Notes under the pieces: model-generated | What the model saw: only the letters and a program-made list of their open reading frames with translations | Database searches by the model: none | What the model was told of the DNA's origin: nothing | Program-made: the position numbers and the translations under genes | Shown: piece after piece, positions 7,400-14,411 of the stretch | How the letters are laid out: every line of letters starts with the position of its first letter | Position numbering within the stretch: position 1 is the first letter of the stretch | Source: SVTX01 sp045658225 | GTDB taxonomy: Bacteria; Bacillota; Clostridia; Oscillospirales; CAG-272 | Direction: 5' to 3' | Length of the DNA stretch: 21,571 nt | NCBI GenBank assembly: GCA_045658225.1 | Contig: JAZOUO010000007.1 | Coordinates: forward strand, 1 to 21,571

Positions 7400-8317
7400 A
7401 TGGTTATAAAAACTGTTATAAAGGCGGCAGAGGGGTTGCCACAGATAATTGAAAAATCTCTACCGTATGAGTTGGTACAAGAGATCTGCTCACTTAACTC
7501 ACAGGGCAGAGTGGAGGAGATACGAGTGCGACTTGGGCGTCGTGCGTCGGTGGTTTTGTCGGGCAAAAACGTTATGCTTAACTATAAAGCAGGGCAGAGC
7601 GACATCAGCGAAATAATGACACGTATGTGCAAGGGCTCGCTTTACGCATACAGCGACACGATAAATCAAGGATATATATCTCTGCCTGAGGGAATACGCG
7701 TAGGAGTAGGCGGCAGAGCGACATGTGATGACGGAAAAATAATAGGTGTTTATGACGTAGGGATACTTTGTATACGAATACCGCACAGACAAAAGCGGGT
7801 GGGCAGCGAGGTGTGTGATCTACTTAAAAGCTTTAATTCTTCTAAGGGAGTTCTTATATATTCTCCCCCAGGGGTAGGCAAGACCACGCTTTTACGTGGG
7901 TGTGTATCCATTTTGGCAGGGGGAGATAGTCCCTTACGCACGCTCGTAGTTGACACCCGTGGTGAGCTTGGATTTTCGCTTGACGGTGAGGAGCTTTGTC
8001 TCGACGTGCTATCGGGCTATCCGCGAAGACTTGGGATAGAGATAGCCACAAGGACAATGAACGCTCAGCTTATAGTCTGTGACGAGATAGGCGACTATGA
8101 AGAGGCATTGGCGCTTGTGTCCTCCCACAACTGCGGAGTTCCGCTTATAGCCAGCGCGCACTCGGGAAGTCTTACGGAGCTACTCTCGCGCACAGGTATA
8201 AGACTGCTTCATGAAGCGGGAATATTCGGGGCGTACGTTGGGATAAGCCGCGCTCCGTATATGGATTTCAACTATGACATAACTTTGCATAAGGATGCCT
8301 TGCCGAAATCATTTTAA
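7400..8317 (+). CDS. spoIIIAA: stage III sporulation protein AA (ATPase)
   Basis: 305 residues, close to the roughly 307 of the B. subtilis protein. Walker A is P-P-G-V-G-K-T-T (156-163) and Walker B is L-I-V-C-D-E (224-229), with the family motifs Y-I-S-L-P-E-G-I-R-V-G (92-102) and V-V-D-T-R-G-E-L (183-190). SpoIIIAA is the secretion-type ATPase thought to energise the SpoIIIA-SpoIIQ channel between mother cell and forespore. The ATG at 7400 is preferred because GAGAGGG (7386-7392) precedes it at proper spacing; an upstream in-frame ATG at 7361 has no ribosome site and sits in the likely promoter region. First gene of a complete spoIIIA operon. Family members are sigma-E dependent, but I found no convincing sigma-E boxes upstream; a TATAAT lies at 7373-7378. 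Confidence 0.95.
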   Translation: MVIKTVIKAAEGLPQIIEKSLPYELVQEICSLNSQGRVEEIRVRLGRRASVVLSGKNVMLNYKAGQSDISEIMTRMCKGSLYAYSDTINQGYISLPEGIRVGVGGRATCDDGKIIGVYDVGILCIRIPHRQKRVGSEVCDLLKSFNSSKGVLIYSPPGVGKTTLLRGCVSILAGGDSPLRTLVVDTRGELGFSLDGEELCLDVLSGYPRRLGIEIATRTMNAQLIVCDEIGDYEEALALVSSHNCGVPLIASAHSGSLTELLSRTGIRLLHEAGIFGAYVGISRAPYMDFNYDITLHKDALPKSF

Positions 8318-8336
8318 TACTTTGAGGGAGGTTTTT

Positions 8337-8795
8337 ATGATAAAGCTGTTTGGAAGTCTGCTTTTGGCAGTCACGGGACTTACGCTTGCCGTATCTATAT
8401 CAAGATTTGAGCAGAAAAAGCTCAGGGTAATAGACTCATTTATAAGTCTTATCTTTCATATAAAAGGGCAGATAGACTGTTATAGTCTGCCTCTGTGCGA
8501 TATATTGCGAAACAGACCGAGTGGACTTGAGCTTCTTGAGGAAAGCGAGGACTTAGGAGAAATACTGTATCACTCGAGAATATATCTTGATGCTGAGACG
8601 TATAGATTGCTTGAGAGCTTTTATGCCGAGTTTGGCGGTCTCTACAGAGAAGAGCAACTCAAGCGCTGTGACTATTACATAGAGGCACTTGGCGAGCAAA
8701 GAAGAGCACTTTTTGAGGACCTGCCCGCACGCACAAAGATAGGAAGCGCGCTGTGTATATGCTCGACCATAGGAATACTCATAATTTTGTGGTGA
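8337..8795 (+). CDS. spoIIIAB: stage III sporulation protein AB
   Basis: 152 residues, slightly shorter than the roughly 171 typical of the family. An N-terminal membrane segment (M-I-K-L-F-G-S-L-L-L-A) is followed by a helical body with the family pattern of a conserved L-R-V-I-D-S-F-I-S-L region, and a C-terminal hydrophobic segment (I-G-I-L-I-I-L-W). The fold resembles GspF-type secretion proteins. The start is fixed by GAGGGAGG 6 nt before the ATG; in-frame codons upstream overlap spoIIIAA and lack a ribosome site. Identification rests on sequence character and on its fixed place between spoIIIAA and spoIIIAC. Confidence 0.9.
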   Translation: MIKLFGSLLLAVTGLTLAVSISRFEQKKLRVIDSFISLIFHIKGQIDCYSLPLCDILRNRPSGLELLEESEDLGEILYHSRIYLDAETYRLLESFYAEFGGLYREEQLKRCDYYIEALGEQRRALFEDLPARTKIGSALCICSTIGILIILW

Positions 8796-8822
8796 TAAAT
8801 TCAGAAAGGACAGGAAGCAAAT

Positions 8823-9017
8823 TTGGATATTGCAATTATACTAAAGGTTGCCGGGGTTGGAATTCTCGTCTCGGCAGCCTCGCAGATACTTGCCAAATCG
8901 GGTAGGGACGAGCAGGCTATGCTTGTCACCGTATCGGGAATTATAGTGGTACTTATTATGCTCGTGCAGGAGATAGACGAGCTATTTCGACTTGTGCGGT
9001 CGGTATTCGGATTTTAA
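8823..9017 (+). CDS. spoIIIAC: stage III sporulation protein AC
   Basis: A 64-residue, almost wholly hydrophobic protein with two membrane segments around a short polar loop (A-K-S-G-R-D-E-Q-A), a pattern typical of SpoIIIAC (about 68 residues in B. subtilis). It starts at TTG, with AGGA at 8812-8815 as ribosome site. Its TAA overlaps the ATG of spoIIIAD by one base. It belongs to the membrane part of the SpoIIIA complex in the mother-cell membrane around the forespore. Confidence 0.93.
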   Translation: MDIAIILKVAGVGILVSAASQILAKSGRDEQAMLVTVSGIIVVLIMLVQEIDELFRLVRSVFGF

Positions 9018-9409
9018 TGCAGGATATAATCAAAATACTCGGTGTGGCGATAATGTGCGCGTGTGTCGCGGCAGTGATAAAAAGCACGAATAAGGATTTT
9101 GGTAGCATAGTAAAGGTTGTCTCCGCCGCAATACTTGCGGGAGGGGTAATTATATGCGCGTCGCCGCTTATTGAGTTTATCACGGATATCTCCGAGGGGT
9201 CGCAGATAAACACTTATCTGTCGGTAATGCTCAAGGCTCTCGGGATTGCGTTTCTGACGCATATATGCGCATCGGTATGTCGGGATTGCGGAGAACAGAC
9301 CATTGCGGGATATGCCGAGCTTGCGGGCAAGATAGAGATGCTCATAATTTCATTGCCGCTTATTGAGGATCTGATAAAAATATCCGAGGACTTGGTACAA
9401 ATGATATGA
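9017..9409 (+). CDS. spoIIIAD: stage III sporulation protein AD
   Basis: 130 residues with about four membrane segments, matching the family in length and in motifs such as K-A-L-G-I-A-F-L-T-H-I-C and D-C-G-E-Q-T-I-A. It resembles SpoIIIAC in its N-terminal part, as is known for this pair. The start overlaps the spoIIIAC stop (TAATG) and the stop overlaps the spoIIIAE start (ATGA), so the three genes are translationally coupled. Confidence 0.95.
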   Translation: MQDIIKILGVAIMCACVAAVIKSTNKDFGSIVKVVSAAILAGGVIICASPLIEFITDISEGSQINTYLSVMLKALGIAFLTHICASVCRDCGEQTIAGYAELAGKIEMLIISLPLIEDLIKISEDLVQMI

Positions 9410-10554
9410 AGTTAAAGAAAAAAAGGTTGATAAAAATAGTATTTGGTATATTGTCGGTATTTGTATTTTTGAGTATGCTTTTGATTTTTGTTGGAGCAGA
9501 GGATAATACGATGCCAGAAGGATACGAAAGCTTTTTGGACGGGCTACCCGATGACACAAAGGAGCTTTTGCCCGATAATTTATATTCCGATGATGTGGAC
9601 AAGGTTGCCGATGCGGTGAGCGAAATGAGTGGTGTAGAGTATCTTTTCTCAGCAGTCATAAGCTGCTTTGGCTCGGCACTTGTAAGTATTATTCCTCACA
9701 CGGCGCTTCTCATGGGACTGATAGTTTTGTCGGCTCTCGGCGGACTTATGTCGGCACATATTGGCACTGTCGCATCACGTGCGTTTGATATATGCTCCCG
9801 ACTGGCAATATTTTGCGCTATTGGCGGTGTAGCAATATCTGTGCTGGAGGATGTAAAGGAGTTTTTTATAAGAGTCAGCGGAATAATATCCGCGTTTATT
9901 CCGCTGTCGGCAACACTGTATACAATGGGTGGCAACGTCAGCGCAGCATTAAAATCAAGCTCGGGACTTCTTGTGACGCTTGGAATAATAGAATTTATAT
10001 CCGGCGTGGTGGTAATTCCTTTGTTTTGCTTTTGTCTTGCGCTGAGTCTTGTATCCAGTATGACATCGGACATCTGGGCAGGAAGCATTGGGGGCTCTGT
10101 GAAAAAGGCTTTTTTGACGGCTCTCGGAATAATTGCAGCGATACTCAGCCTGTCATTGTCTTCTCAGACGGTAATAGCATCAAAGGCAGACAGCCTGGCT
10201 ATTAAGGGGGCGAAAATGTTTCTCGGCAGTATTCCTGTGACTGGCGGCGCGGTGTCGTCAAGTCTCGGAACACTTGCGTCAAGTGTAGAGCTTATAAGGG
10301 GCGCTGTAGGTGTTGGAGGGATAATAATTCTTTTGCTTTTACTTCTGCCTGTGATAATTGAGCTTTGGCTTATGCGGAGCATATACAGCCTTCTTGGAAA
10401 CCTATCGGGGATGCTTGGCATGTCTGGTGAGCATAAGCTTTTCCTTGAGATATCTGAGCTTTACGGAATACTTGAAGGTGTTGCTATAATGTGCTCGGTT
10501 GTGTTTTTTGTAGCAATGGGAACGCTGTGCGCCGCCTCTCCCGCAATTGCATAA
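9406..10554 (+). CDS. spoIIIAE: stage III sporulation protein AE
   Basis: 382 residues against about 399 in B. subtilis. A basic N-terminus and signal-like hydrophobic segment (to about residue 30) is followed by an acidic extracytoplasmic stretch (about 32-75), then multiple membrane segments. It is the largest integral membrane part of the SpoIIIA channel and resembles a polytopic export-gate component. The four-base overlap with spoIIIAD (ATGA) supports this start. The stop lies 11 nt before spoIIIAF, with the next ribosome site (TAAGGAG) at the gene end. Confidence 0.95.
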   Translation: MKLKKKRLIKIVFGILSVFVFLSMLLIFVGAEDNTMPEGYESFLDGLPDDTKELLPDNLYSDDVDKVADAVSEMSGVEYLFSAVISCFGSALVSIIPHTALLMGLIVLSALGGLMSAHIGTVASRAFDICSRLAIFCAIGGVAISVLEDVKEFFIRVSGIISAFIPLSATLYTMGGNVSAALKSSSGLLVTLGIIEFISGVVVIPLFCFCLALSLVSSMTSDIWAGSIGGSVKKAFLTALGIIAAILSLSLSSQTVIASKADSLAIKGAKMFLGSIPVTGGAVSSSLGTLASSVELIRGAVGVGGIIILLLLLLPVIIELWLMRSIYSLLGNLSGMLGMSGEHKLFLEISELYGILEGVAIMCSVVFFVAMGTLCAASPAIA

Positions 10555-10565
10555 GGAGTAATAAA

Positions 10566-11033
10566 ATGAAGGAATATTTGTTAAGCCTTATGATCTGCGC
10601 GATGATTGCCGCAATAGTATGCTTTATCTCGCCGAGTGAAAGTCTTAGGGGACATCAGAAATTTATAGCAGGACTTTGTATTGTATGTGTTCTGGCAAGA
10701 CCCTCGGCAGGTGTTATAAAATTGATGCGTGAGATTGATATAACTCTTTACATACCAAGCACGCCGTCTGAGGAATATCAGAATGAATGGGAGGATTACC
10801 TAAAGGACTATGGCGAGGGTGCGATAAAGGATTATATCTGCTCGGAGCTTGAGATGACATTTGGAGTTTCTGCGAACAAGGTTTCAGTATCCTATAAAAA
10901 TGATACGGGAGAGCTTCTTGTGGAGCGAATATATATTGAGTTGCCGCAGAGCGCGGCATTTAAGGATACGGCAAAAATAGAGGTGTATTTTGAGAAAATA
11001 TTTGACTGTGAGGTCATAACCGCAATAGAGTAA
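10566..11033 (+). CDS. spoIIIAF: stage III sporulation protein AF
   Basis: 155 residues, shorter than the roughly 206 of B. subtilis, as is common in Clostridia. Two N-terminal membrane segments (about 5-20 and 33-45) precede a soluble domain with mixed alpha/beta character, related to the ring-building domains of secretion systems. The start is set by AAGGAG 7 nt upstream of the ATG. It lies 9 nt before spoIIIAG. Confidence 0.92.
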   Translation: MKEYLLSLMICAMIAAIVCFISPSESLRGHQKFIAGLCIVCVLARPSAGVIKLMREIDITLYIPSTPSEEYQNEWEDYLKDYGEGAIKDYICSELEMTFGVSANKVSVSYKNDTGELLVERIYIELPQSAAFKDTAKIEVYFEKIFDCEVITAIE

Positions 11034-11042
11034 GGAGGATAT

Positions 11043-11558
11043 ATGGAGAAGAAAGACGTGTCGGGAGCACTCAAGCACATGAGAAAAAGCGGTGCGTTAT
11101 GGATAGTTATTTGCGCCTTTGTGGTGGGAATAATTATGCTCATGATAGGCGGCGGAGCATCAAAAAATAATCAGGATGAGGAGCCGTATGATGAGCATAT
11201 ACGTAATACAGAGAGCTTTGAGTCGTACAAGCAGACGCTTTCGTCAAGCATAAAGGCGAGCTGTGAGAGGCTTATAGGTGTGGGAGATATATACGTTTTG
11301 CTGGATTTTGAGTCCTCGGGTGAGATAATATACGCGCAAAACTCAAATATAAGCTCGGACGGAGATCGAAAAGAGGAGTATGTCATAGTAGGCAGCGGTT
11401 CAAATGCCGAGGCGTTATATCTTGGGCAGAAATTTCCTGTTTTGTCGGGGATAGGCATTATTTGCCCATCGTCAATCAGTCAGTCAAAGAAGGATGAAAT
11501 ATGCGCGTTGCTCTCATCTGCGTACGGATTGCCGATGACGAGAATATACGTAATTTAA
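11043..11558 (+). CDS. spoIIIAG: stage III sporulation protein AG
   Basis: 171 residues with one membrane segment (about 17-36: A-L-W-I-V-I-C-A-F-V-V-G-I-I-M-L) and an extracytoplasmic domain with the family features R-L-I-G-V-G-D-I-Y-V-L-L, V-I-V-G-S-G and G-I-G-I-I-C. In SpoIIIAG this domain forms a large ring of the channel in the intermembrane space. AAGGAGG precedes the ATG at close spacing. The protein is shorter than the roughly 229 residues in B. subtilis, mainly in the linker after the membrane segment. Confidence 0.95.
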   Translation: MEKKDVSGALKHMRKSGALWIVICAFVVGIIMLMIGGGASKNNQDEEPYDEHIRNTESFESYKQTLSSSIKASCERLIGVGDIYVLLDFESSGEIIYAQNSNISSDGDRKEEYVIVGSGSNAEALYLGQKFPVLSGIGIICPSSISQSKKDEICALLSSAYGLPMTRIYVI

Positions 11559-11568
11559 TTTTGCACTT

Positions 11569-11592
11569 TTGGCATAAGTTGGTGTATGCTAA
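11569..11592 (+). repeat. inverted repeat in the spoIIIAG-spoIIIAH gap
   Basis: TTGGCATA and TATGCTAA pair over 8 bp (one G-T wobble) around an 8-nt loop. A second stem, GACGGC/GCCGTC with an 8-nt loop, lies at 11616-11635. Both fall in the 108-nt gap, the only long gap in the operon. Neither is followed by a T tract, so they do not look like terminators. Confidence 0.5.
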
Positions 11593-11666
11593 AATATAAT
11601 ATACCAAGCAAAAAGGACGGCGGGCAGTTGCCGTCAAAAATAACCTATATTCAGGAGGGCACAGTA

Positions 11667-12281
11667 ATGGCATTTAAGGATTCAATGGACTCGGTTAAGA
11701 AATTTTTTCAGAAGATAGGCAAGAAAAATCTTGTCATAGCAAGCGCGGTGGTGCTTATCGGTGTTGCGGTATTGGCGAATTGGCTGATATTCAGAGATAA
11801 GGACGGCGGCTACGACTATAACGGCGGTGACGGAATGGTTGGTATTTTGGATAACACCAAGGATCCCACGTCCGACGGCGCGTCAAACGAGCAGGGAACG
11901 TCTGCTCCCAGCACTGACACATCCTCTGATAGCTATTTTTCGTCTATACAGGTAAGCCGTCAGAGAGCGAGAGACGAGGCTCTTGAGGTGCTTCAAGCAG
12001 TTATAGATAACGCAAGCGCTACCGAGCAGGTAAAGGCGGAGGCGGCTGCGGAGATCTCGCAGATCTCTCTTGAAATGCAGCAGGAAGCAAATATTGAGTC
12101 TATACTCGTATCCAAGGGCTTTGAGAAGTGCGTTGCGGTAATCAGCGGAGATAGCGCGAATATCGTTGTAAAAAGCGAGGACGGTACGCTCACACCGGCT
12201 CAGCTTGCTCAAATAAACGCCGTAGTTTACGAGCAGGCTGCTATTGAGCCTATCAATGTTTCCATAGTTGCAAAGGCATAA
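11667..12281 (+). CDS. spoIIIAH: stage III sporulation protein AH
   Basis: 204 residues. A basic N-terminus is followed by one membrane segment (about 22-41), a low-complexity linker rich in G, D, S and T (about 45-90), and a C-terminal domain with the SpoIIIAH signature region R-Q-R-A-R-D-E-A-L-E-V-L. This YscJ/FliF-like domain binds forespore SpoIIQ across the intermembrane space in model species. The ATG at 11667 follows AGGAGGG; an in-frame ATG at 11586 lacks a ribosome site and overlaps the hairpin region. It is the last gene of the operon, before a strong terminator. Confidence 0.95.
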   Translation: MAFKDSMDSVKKFFQKIGKKNLVIASAVVLIGVAVLANWLIFRDKDGGYDYNGGDGMVGILDNTKDPTSDGASNEQGTSAPSTDTSSDSYFSSIQVSRQRARDEALEVLQAVIDNASATEQVKAEAAAEISQISLEMQQEANIESILVSKGFEKCVAVISGDSANIVVKSEDGTLTPAQLAQINAVVYEQAAIEPINVSIVAKA

Positions 12282-12292
12282 TTTTTCTACAT

Positions 12293-12336
12293 AAAAAAGC
12301 CGTCACGGCGCATTTGTCCGTGACGGCTTTTTGTTT
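12293..12336 (+). terminator. rho-independent terminator of the spoIIIA operon
   Basis: AAAAAGCCGTCACGG and CCGTGACGGCTTTTT form a perfect stem around a 9-nt loop, followed by TTGTTTTATT. The flanking A and T tracts could also let it work on the opposite strand. Confidence 0.93.
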
Positions 12337-12365
12337 TATTGCGCAGCGGATAATAAAATAAGTCC

Positions 12366-12395
12366 TTCACTTGCGCAGAGCACATAGCATATAAT
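12366..12395 (+). promoter_or_regulatory. putative promoter of the P-loop ATPase gene
   Basis: TATAAT (12390-12395) has a partial -35, TTCACT (12366-12371), 18 bases upstream. The -10 reads CATATAAT, which also resembles a sigma-E -10 element, but no sigma-E -35 is evident. Use by either sigma factor is uncertain. Confidence 0.35.
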
Positions 12396-12427
12396 GTATC
12401 GAATGCTTTTTTGGGGGAGAGATATTG

Positions 12428-13492
12428 ATGTCTATGAGCTTTTTCGCCGCGTCAAATTCCGCGGACGGATTTAAAAATTATTATGGGGAATGCTTTGAGC
12501 GTGCAGACCGACTTTTTATTATAAAGGGCGGTCCGGGTACGGGTAAAAGTACGTTTATGAGGCGTGTAGCCGATATGGCTGAGGCGCGCGGCGGGAGTGT
12601 TGAGAGATATTTTTGCTCGTCTGACCACACCTCGCTTGACGGAGTGCTTTTTGATTGTGGAGACGAATGCGTCGGAATAATAGACGGCACGTTTCCGCAC
12701 CCATATATAGAGAAACTACCCGGACTGCGAGATGAAATAATAAATACGGGAAGCTTCTGGAACAGAAAAATACTAAAGCAAAACAGCGACAAGATAAGAG
12801 AACTATGCACAAGCAAGACCGCGAGCTATGATAATGCCTATGCATATCTGCGCGCTTGCGGAAATCTCAACGAGGTTTATAGCTCCTACGACAAATCAAA
12901 AATAAATATTGAAAAAATGACCGGCGCGATTACTCGACTTATGCAAAAGATACCCAACGGGCAGGGGTATAGGTCGCTTCCCGCATTGGTAAACAGTATT
13001 GGAATGCTGGGGCAGGCGCATCTTAATACCTTTGAGGAGCTTGCAGAAAAGATTTATATAATTTCCGATGGGTGCGGAGCAGAGAGCTTTTTGAGGATAT
13101 TACTTGACATAGCCAAAGAAAAAAATCTTGAAATACGCATAGCTCACAGCTCTATATATTGCCGCGAGATTGACGGAATTTATCTTGAGGGATCAAAGCT
13201 TTGGTTTGTAAAAGAGGCTGCACTTTCAAATGACGCAAAGGAAAAATACAGCGCAAAAACAAGAAATATAAATATGGACAGATTTTGTCTTTCGGATACG
13301 CATGAGCAGAACAAAAAGGAGAAGAAATACTGCAAGAGACTTTTGCAGAGGTGTATTGACGGAGCAGGGCGGGAGCTTGCGCGAGCGGGAGAGTATCACT
13401 TTGAGCTTGAGCAGATATATAAGTCGGCTATGGACTTTGAGGCTCTTGAGCGCTTTGTATCGAATTTTTGCAGAGAATTATTCACTCCGTGA
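12428..13492 (+). CDS. P-loop ATPase of the PRK06851 type, second P-loop degenerate
   Basis: 354 residues. The N-terminal half has Walker A G-G-P-G-T-G-K-S-T followed by the family features C-S-S-D-x-x-S-L-D-G-V and I-I-D-G-T-x-P-H. These match the uncharacterised PRK06851 family of Firmicutes as I recall it. That family normally has two P-loop halves. Here the second half (I-Y-I-I-S-D-G-C-G-A-E-S-F, then A-H-S-S and E-I-D-G-I-Y) aligns with the first but has lost the Walker A lysine. The function is unknown; no membrane segments or DNA-binding motif are seen. The start at 12428 follows GGGGGAGA (12413-12420). It stands alone between the spoIIIA terminator and a new promoter, so linkage to sporulation is by position only. 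Confidence 0.75.
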   Translation: MSMSFFAASNSADGFKNYYGECFERADRLFIIKGGPGTGKSTFMRRVADMAEARGGSVERYFCSSDHTSLDGVLFDCGDECVGIIDGTFPHPYIEKLPGLRDEIINTGSFWNRKILKQNSDKIRELCTSKTASYDNAYAYLRACGNLNEVYSSYDKSKINIEKMTGAITRLMQKIPNGQGYRSLPALVNSIGMLGQAHLNTFEELAEKIYIISDGCGAESFLRILLDIAKEKNLEIRIAHSSIYCREIDGIYLEGSKLWFVKEAALSNDAKEKYSAKTRNINMDRFCLSDTHEQNKKEKKYCKRLLQRCIDGAGRELARAGEYHFELEQIYKSAMDFEALERFVSNFCRELFTP

Positions 13493-13502
13493 TGTTTGAC
13501 TA

Positions 13503-13531
13503 TTGACAAGTCAGAATGAAAATGATATAAT
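13503..13531 (+). promoter_or_regulatory. consensus sigma-A promoter of the LRR lipoprotein gene
   Basis: TTGACA (13503-13508) and TATAAT (13526-13531) match the consensus at every base, with the ideal 17-nt spacing. Transcription should begin near 13538, leaving a short leader before the AGGATGG site and the ATG at 13566. Confidence 0.9.
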
Positions 13532-13565
13532 ACTATGGTGAATTTAAAAATCAGGATGGATAAAG

Positions 13566-14150
13566 ATGAAAAAAGTTTTAGTTGTTTATATTCTTGTAAT
13601 TGTTATGATAGCGTCCTTAGTTTCCTGCTCCCGTAAGAGAGACGATGGAAACGGCACAGAAGCGCCCACACAAGCACCCGTCGAGGAGTGCAAGGAGGAG
13701 CTTGTATATAAGCTCAATGAGGACGGACAGTCCTATACGCTCGTAAACTTTGGCAAATGCACTTGCAGTGATATAGTTATTCCCGAGACCTACAATGGTC
13801 TGCCTGTGACAATCATAGGAGATGGCGCATTTAACAGATGCTATAGACTTAAGAGTGTCACTATACCTTCGAGTGTGACGGAAATATGGCACAGAGCCTT
13901 TGCAAACTGCTATCAGCTTGAAAGTGTAAATATTCCTTCAAGCGTGACCGGAATTGGACATTACGTGTTCACGGGATGCAAGGCGCTTAAGAGTGTTGTT
14001 ATTCCCTCAAGCGTTGCATACGTTGGCGGCAATACATTCCAGGGCTGTGAAGGTGTGACGGTGAACTGCGAAGTTGAGTCTCAGCCTACCAATTGGGATA
14101 GAAACTGGAGTGTTGGCGCAACAGTCGTATGGGGCTATAGCGCAGAATAA
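13566..14150 (+). CDS. small BspA-type leucine-rich-repeat lipoprotein
   Basis: 194 residues. A lipoprotein signal peptide ends in L18-V-S-C21, giving a lipidated cysteine. A short T/P/E-rich linker follows, then three to four repeats of about 23 residues of the LRR_5/BspA type, pattern I-P-S-S-V-x-x-I-x-x-x-A-F-x-x-C-x-x-L-x-S-V (about 75-160). The C-terminus ends in a W-rich strand (N-W-D-R-N-W-S-V-G). Such proteins are cell-surface proteins in gut Clostridia and Bacteroidetes; binding partners are unknown. Several cysteines recur at the repeat ends. It has its own perfect promoter and a terminator, so it is monocistronic. The lipobox makes it a probable substrate of the Lgt enzyme in this window. 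Confidence 0.85.
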   Translation: MKKVLVVYILVIVMIASLVSCSRKRDDGNGTEAPTQAPVEECKEELVYKLNEDGQSYTLVNFGKCTCSDIVIPETYNGLPVTIIGDGAFNRCYRLKSVTIPSSVTEIWHRAFANCYQLESVNIPSSVTGIGHYVFTGCKALKSVVIPSSVAYVGGNTFQGCEGVTVNCEVESQPTNWDRNWSVGATVVWGYSAE

Positions 14151-14235
14151 TTCTAAATAAAATGGCGGAAGGACAGGTTCTCATAAGCATATTGAGTAAA
14201 ATCTAAGAGAAAATGCCGATTGAGAGCGCCAAACT

Positions 14236-14277
14236 AAAAAATCCAACACGGACACAAAGTCCGTGTTGGATTTTTCT
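14236..14277. terminator. bidirectional terminator between the LRR gene and phoR
   Basis: ATCCAACACGGAC and GTCCGTGTTGGAT form a perfect stem with a 5-nt loop, flanked by A tracts on the left and T tracts on the right. It can therefore terminate the LRR transcript on the plus strand and the converging pst-pho transcript on the minus strand. Confidence 0.9.
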
Positions 14278-14374
14278 TTATGCATTGCCTCCAAAATTTG
14301 CGCCGCTATAAACAAAGAATAAGCAAAGTTAGATTTATTTTAAAAAATTCTAGACTTCGGCCATCATCTGTACA

Positions 14375-14406
14375 CAGCGGCAAGGACGTGAAGATCCTTG
14401 CCGCTG
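14375..14406 (-). repeat. hairpin just after the phoR stop
   Basis: CAGCGGCAAGGA and TCCTTGCCGCTG form a perfect 12-bp stem with an 8-nt loop, starting within a few bases of the phoR stop. No T tract follows on the minus strand, so it may protect the 3' end of the pho transcript rather than terminate it. The rest of 14278-14374 shows nothing recognisable. Confidence 0.55.
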
Positions 14407-14411
14407 AATTA

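Noticed and set aside
14161..14205. A 14-codon open frame on the plus strand after the LRR gene (starts M-A-E-G-Q)
   Set aside because: It is too short, has no good ribosome site, and lies between the LRR stop and its terminator; no match was recognised.
14178..14283. A 34-codon minus-strand frame with GGAGG just before its ATG (starts M-H-K-E-K)
   Set aside because: The ribosome site is only about 2 nt from the ATG, and the frame runs straight through the bidirectional terminator, so it is most likely chance.
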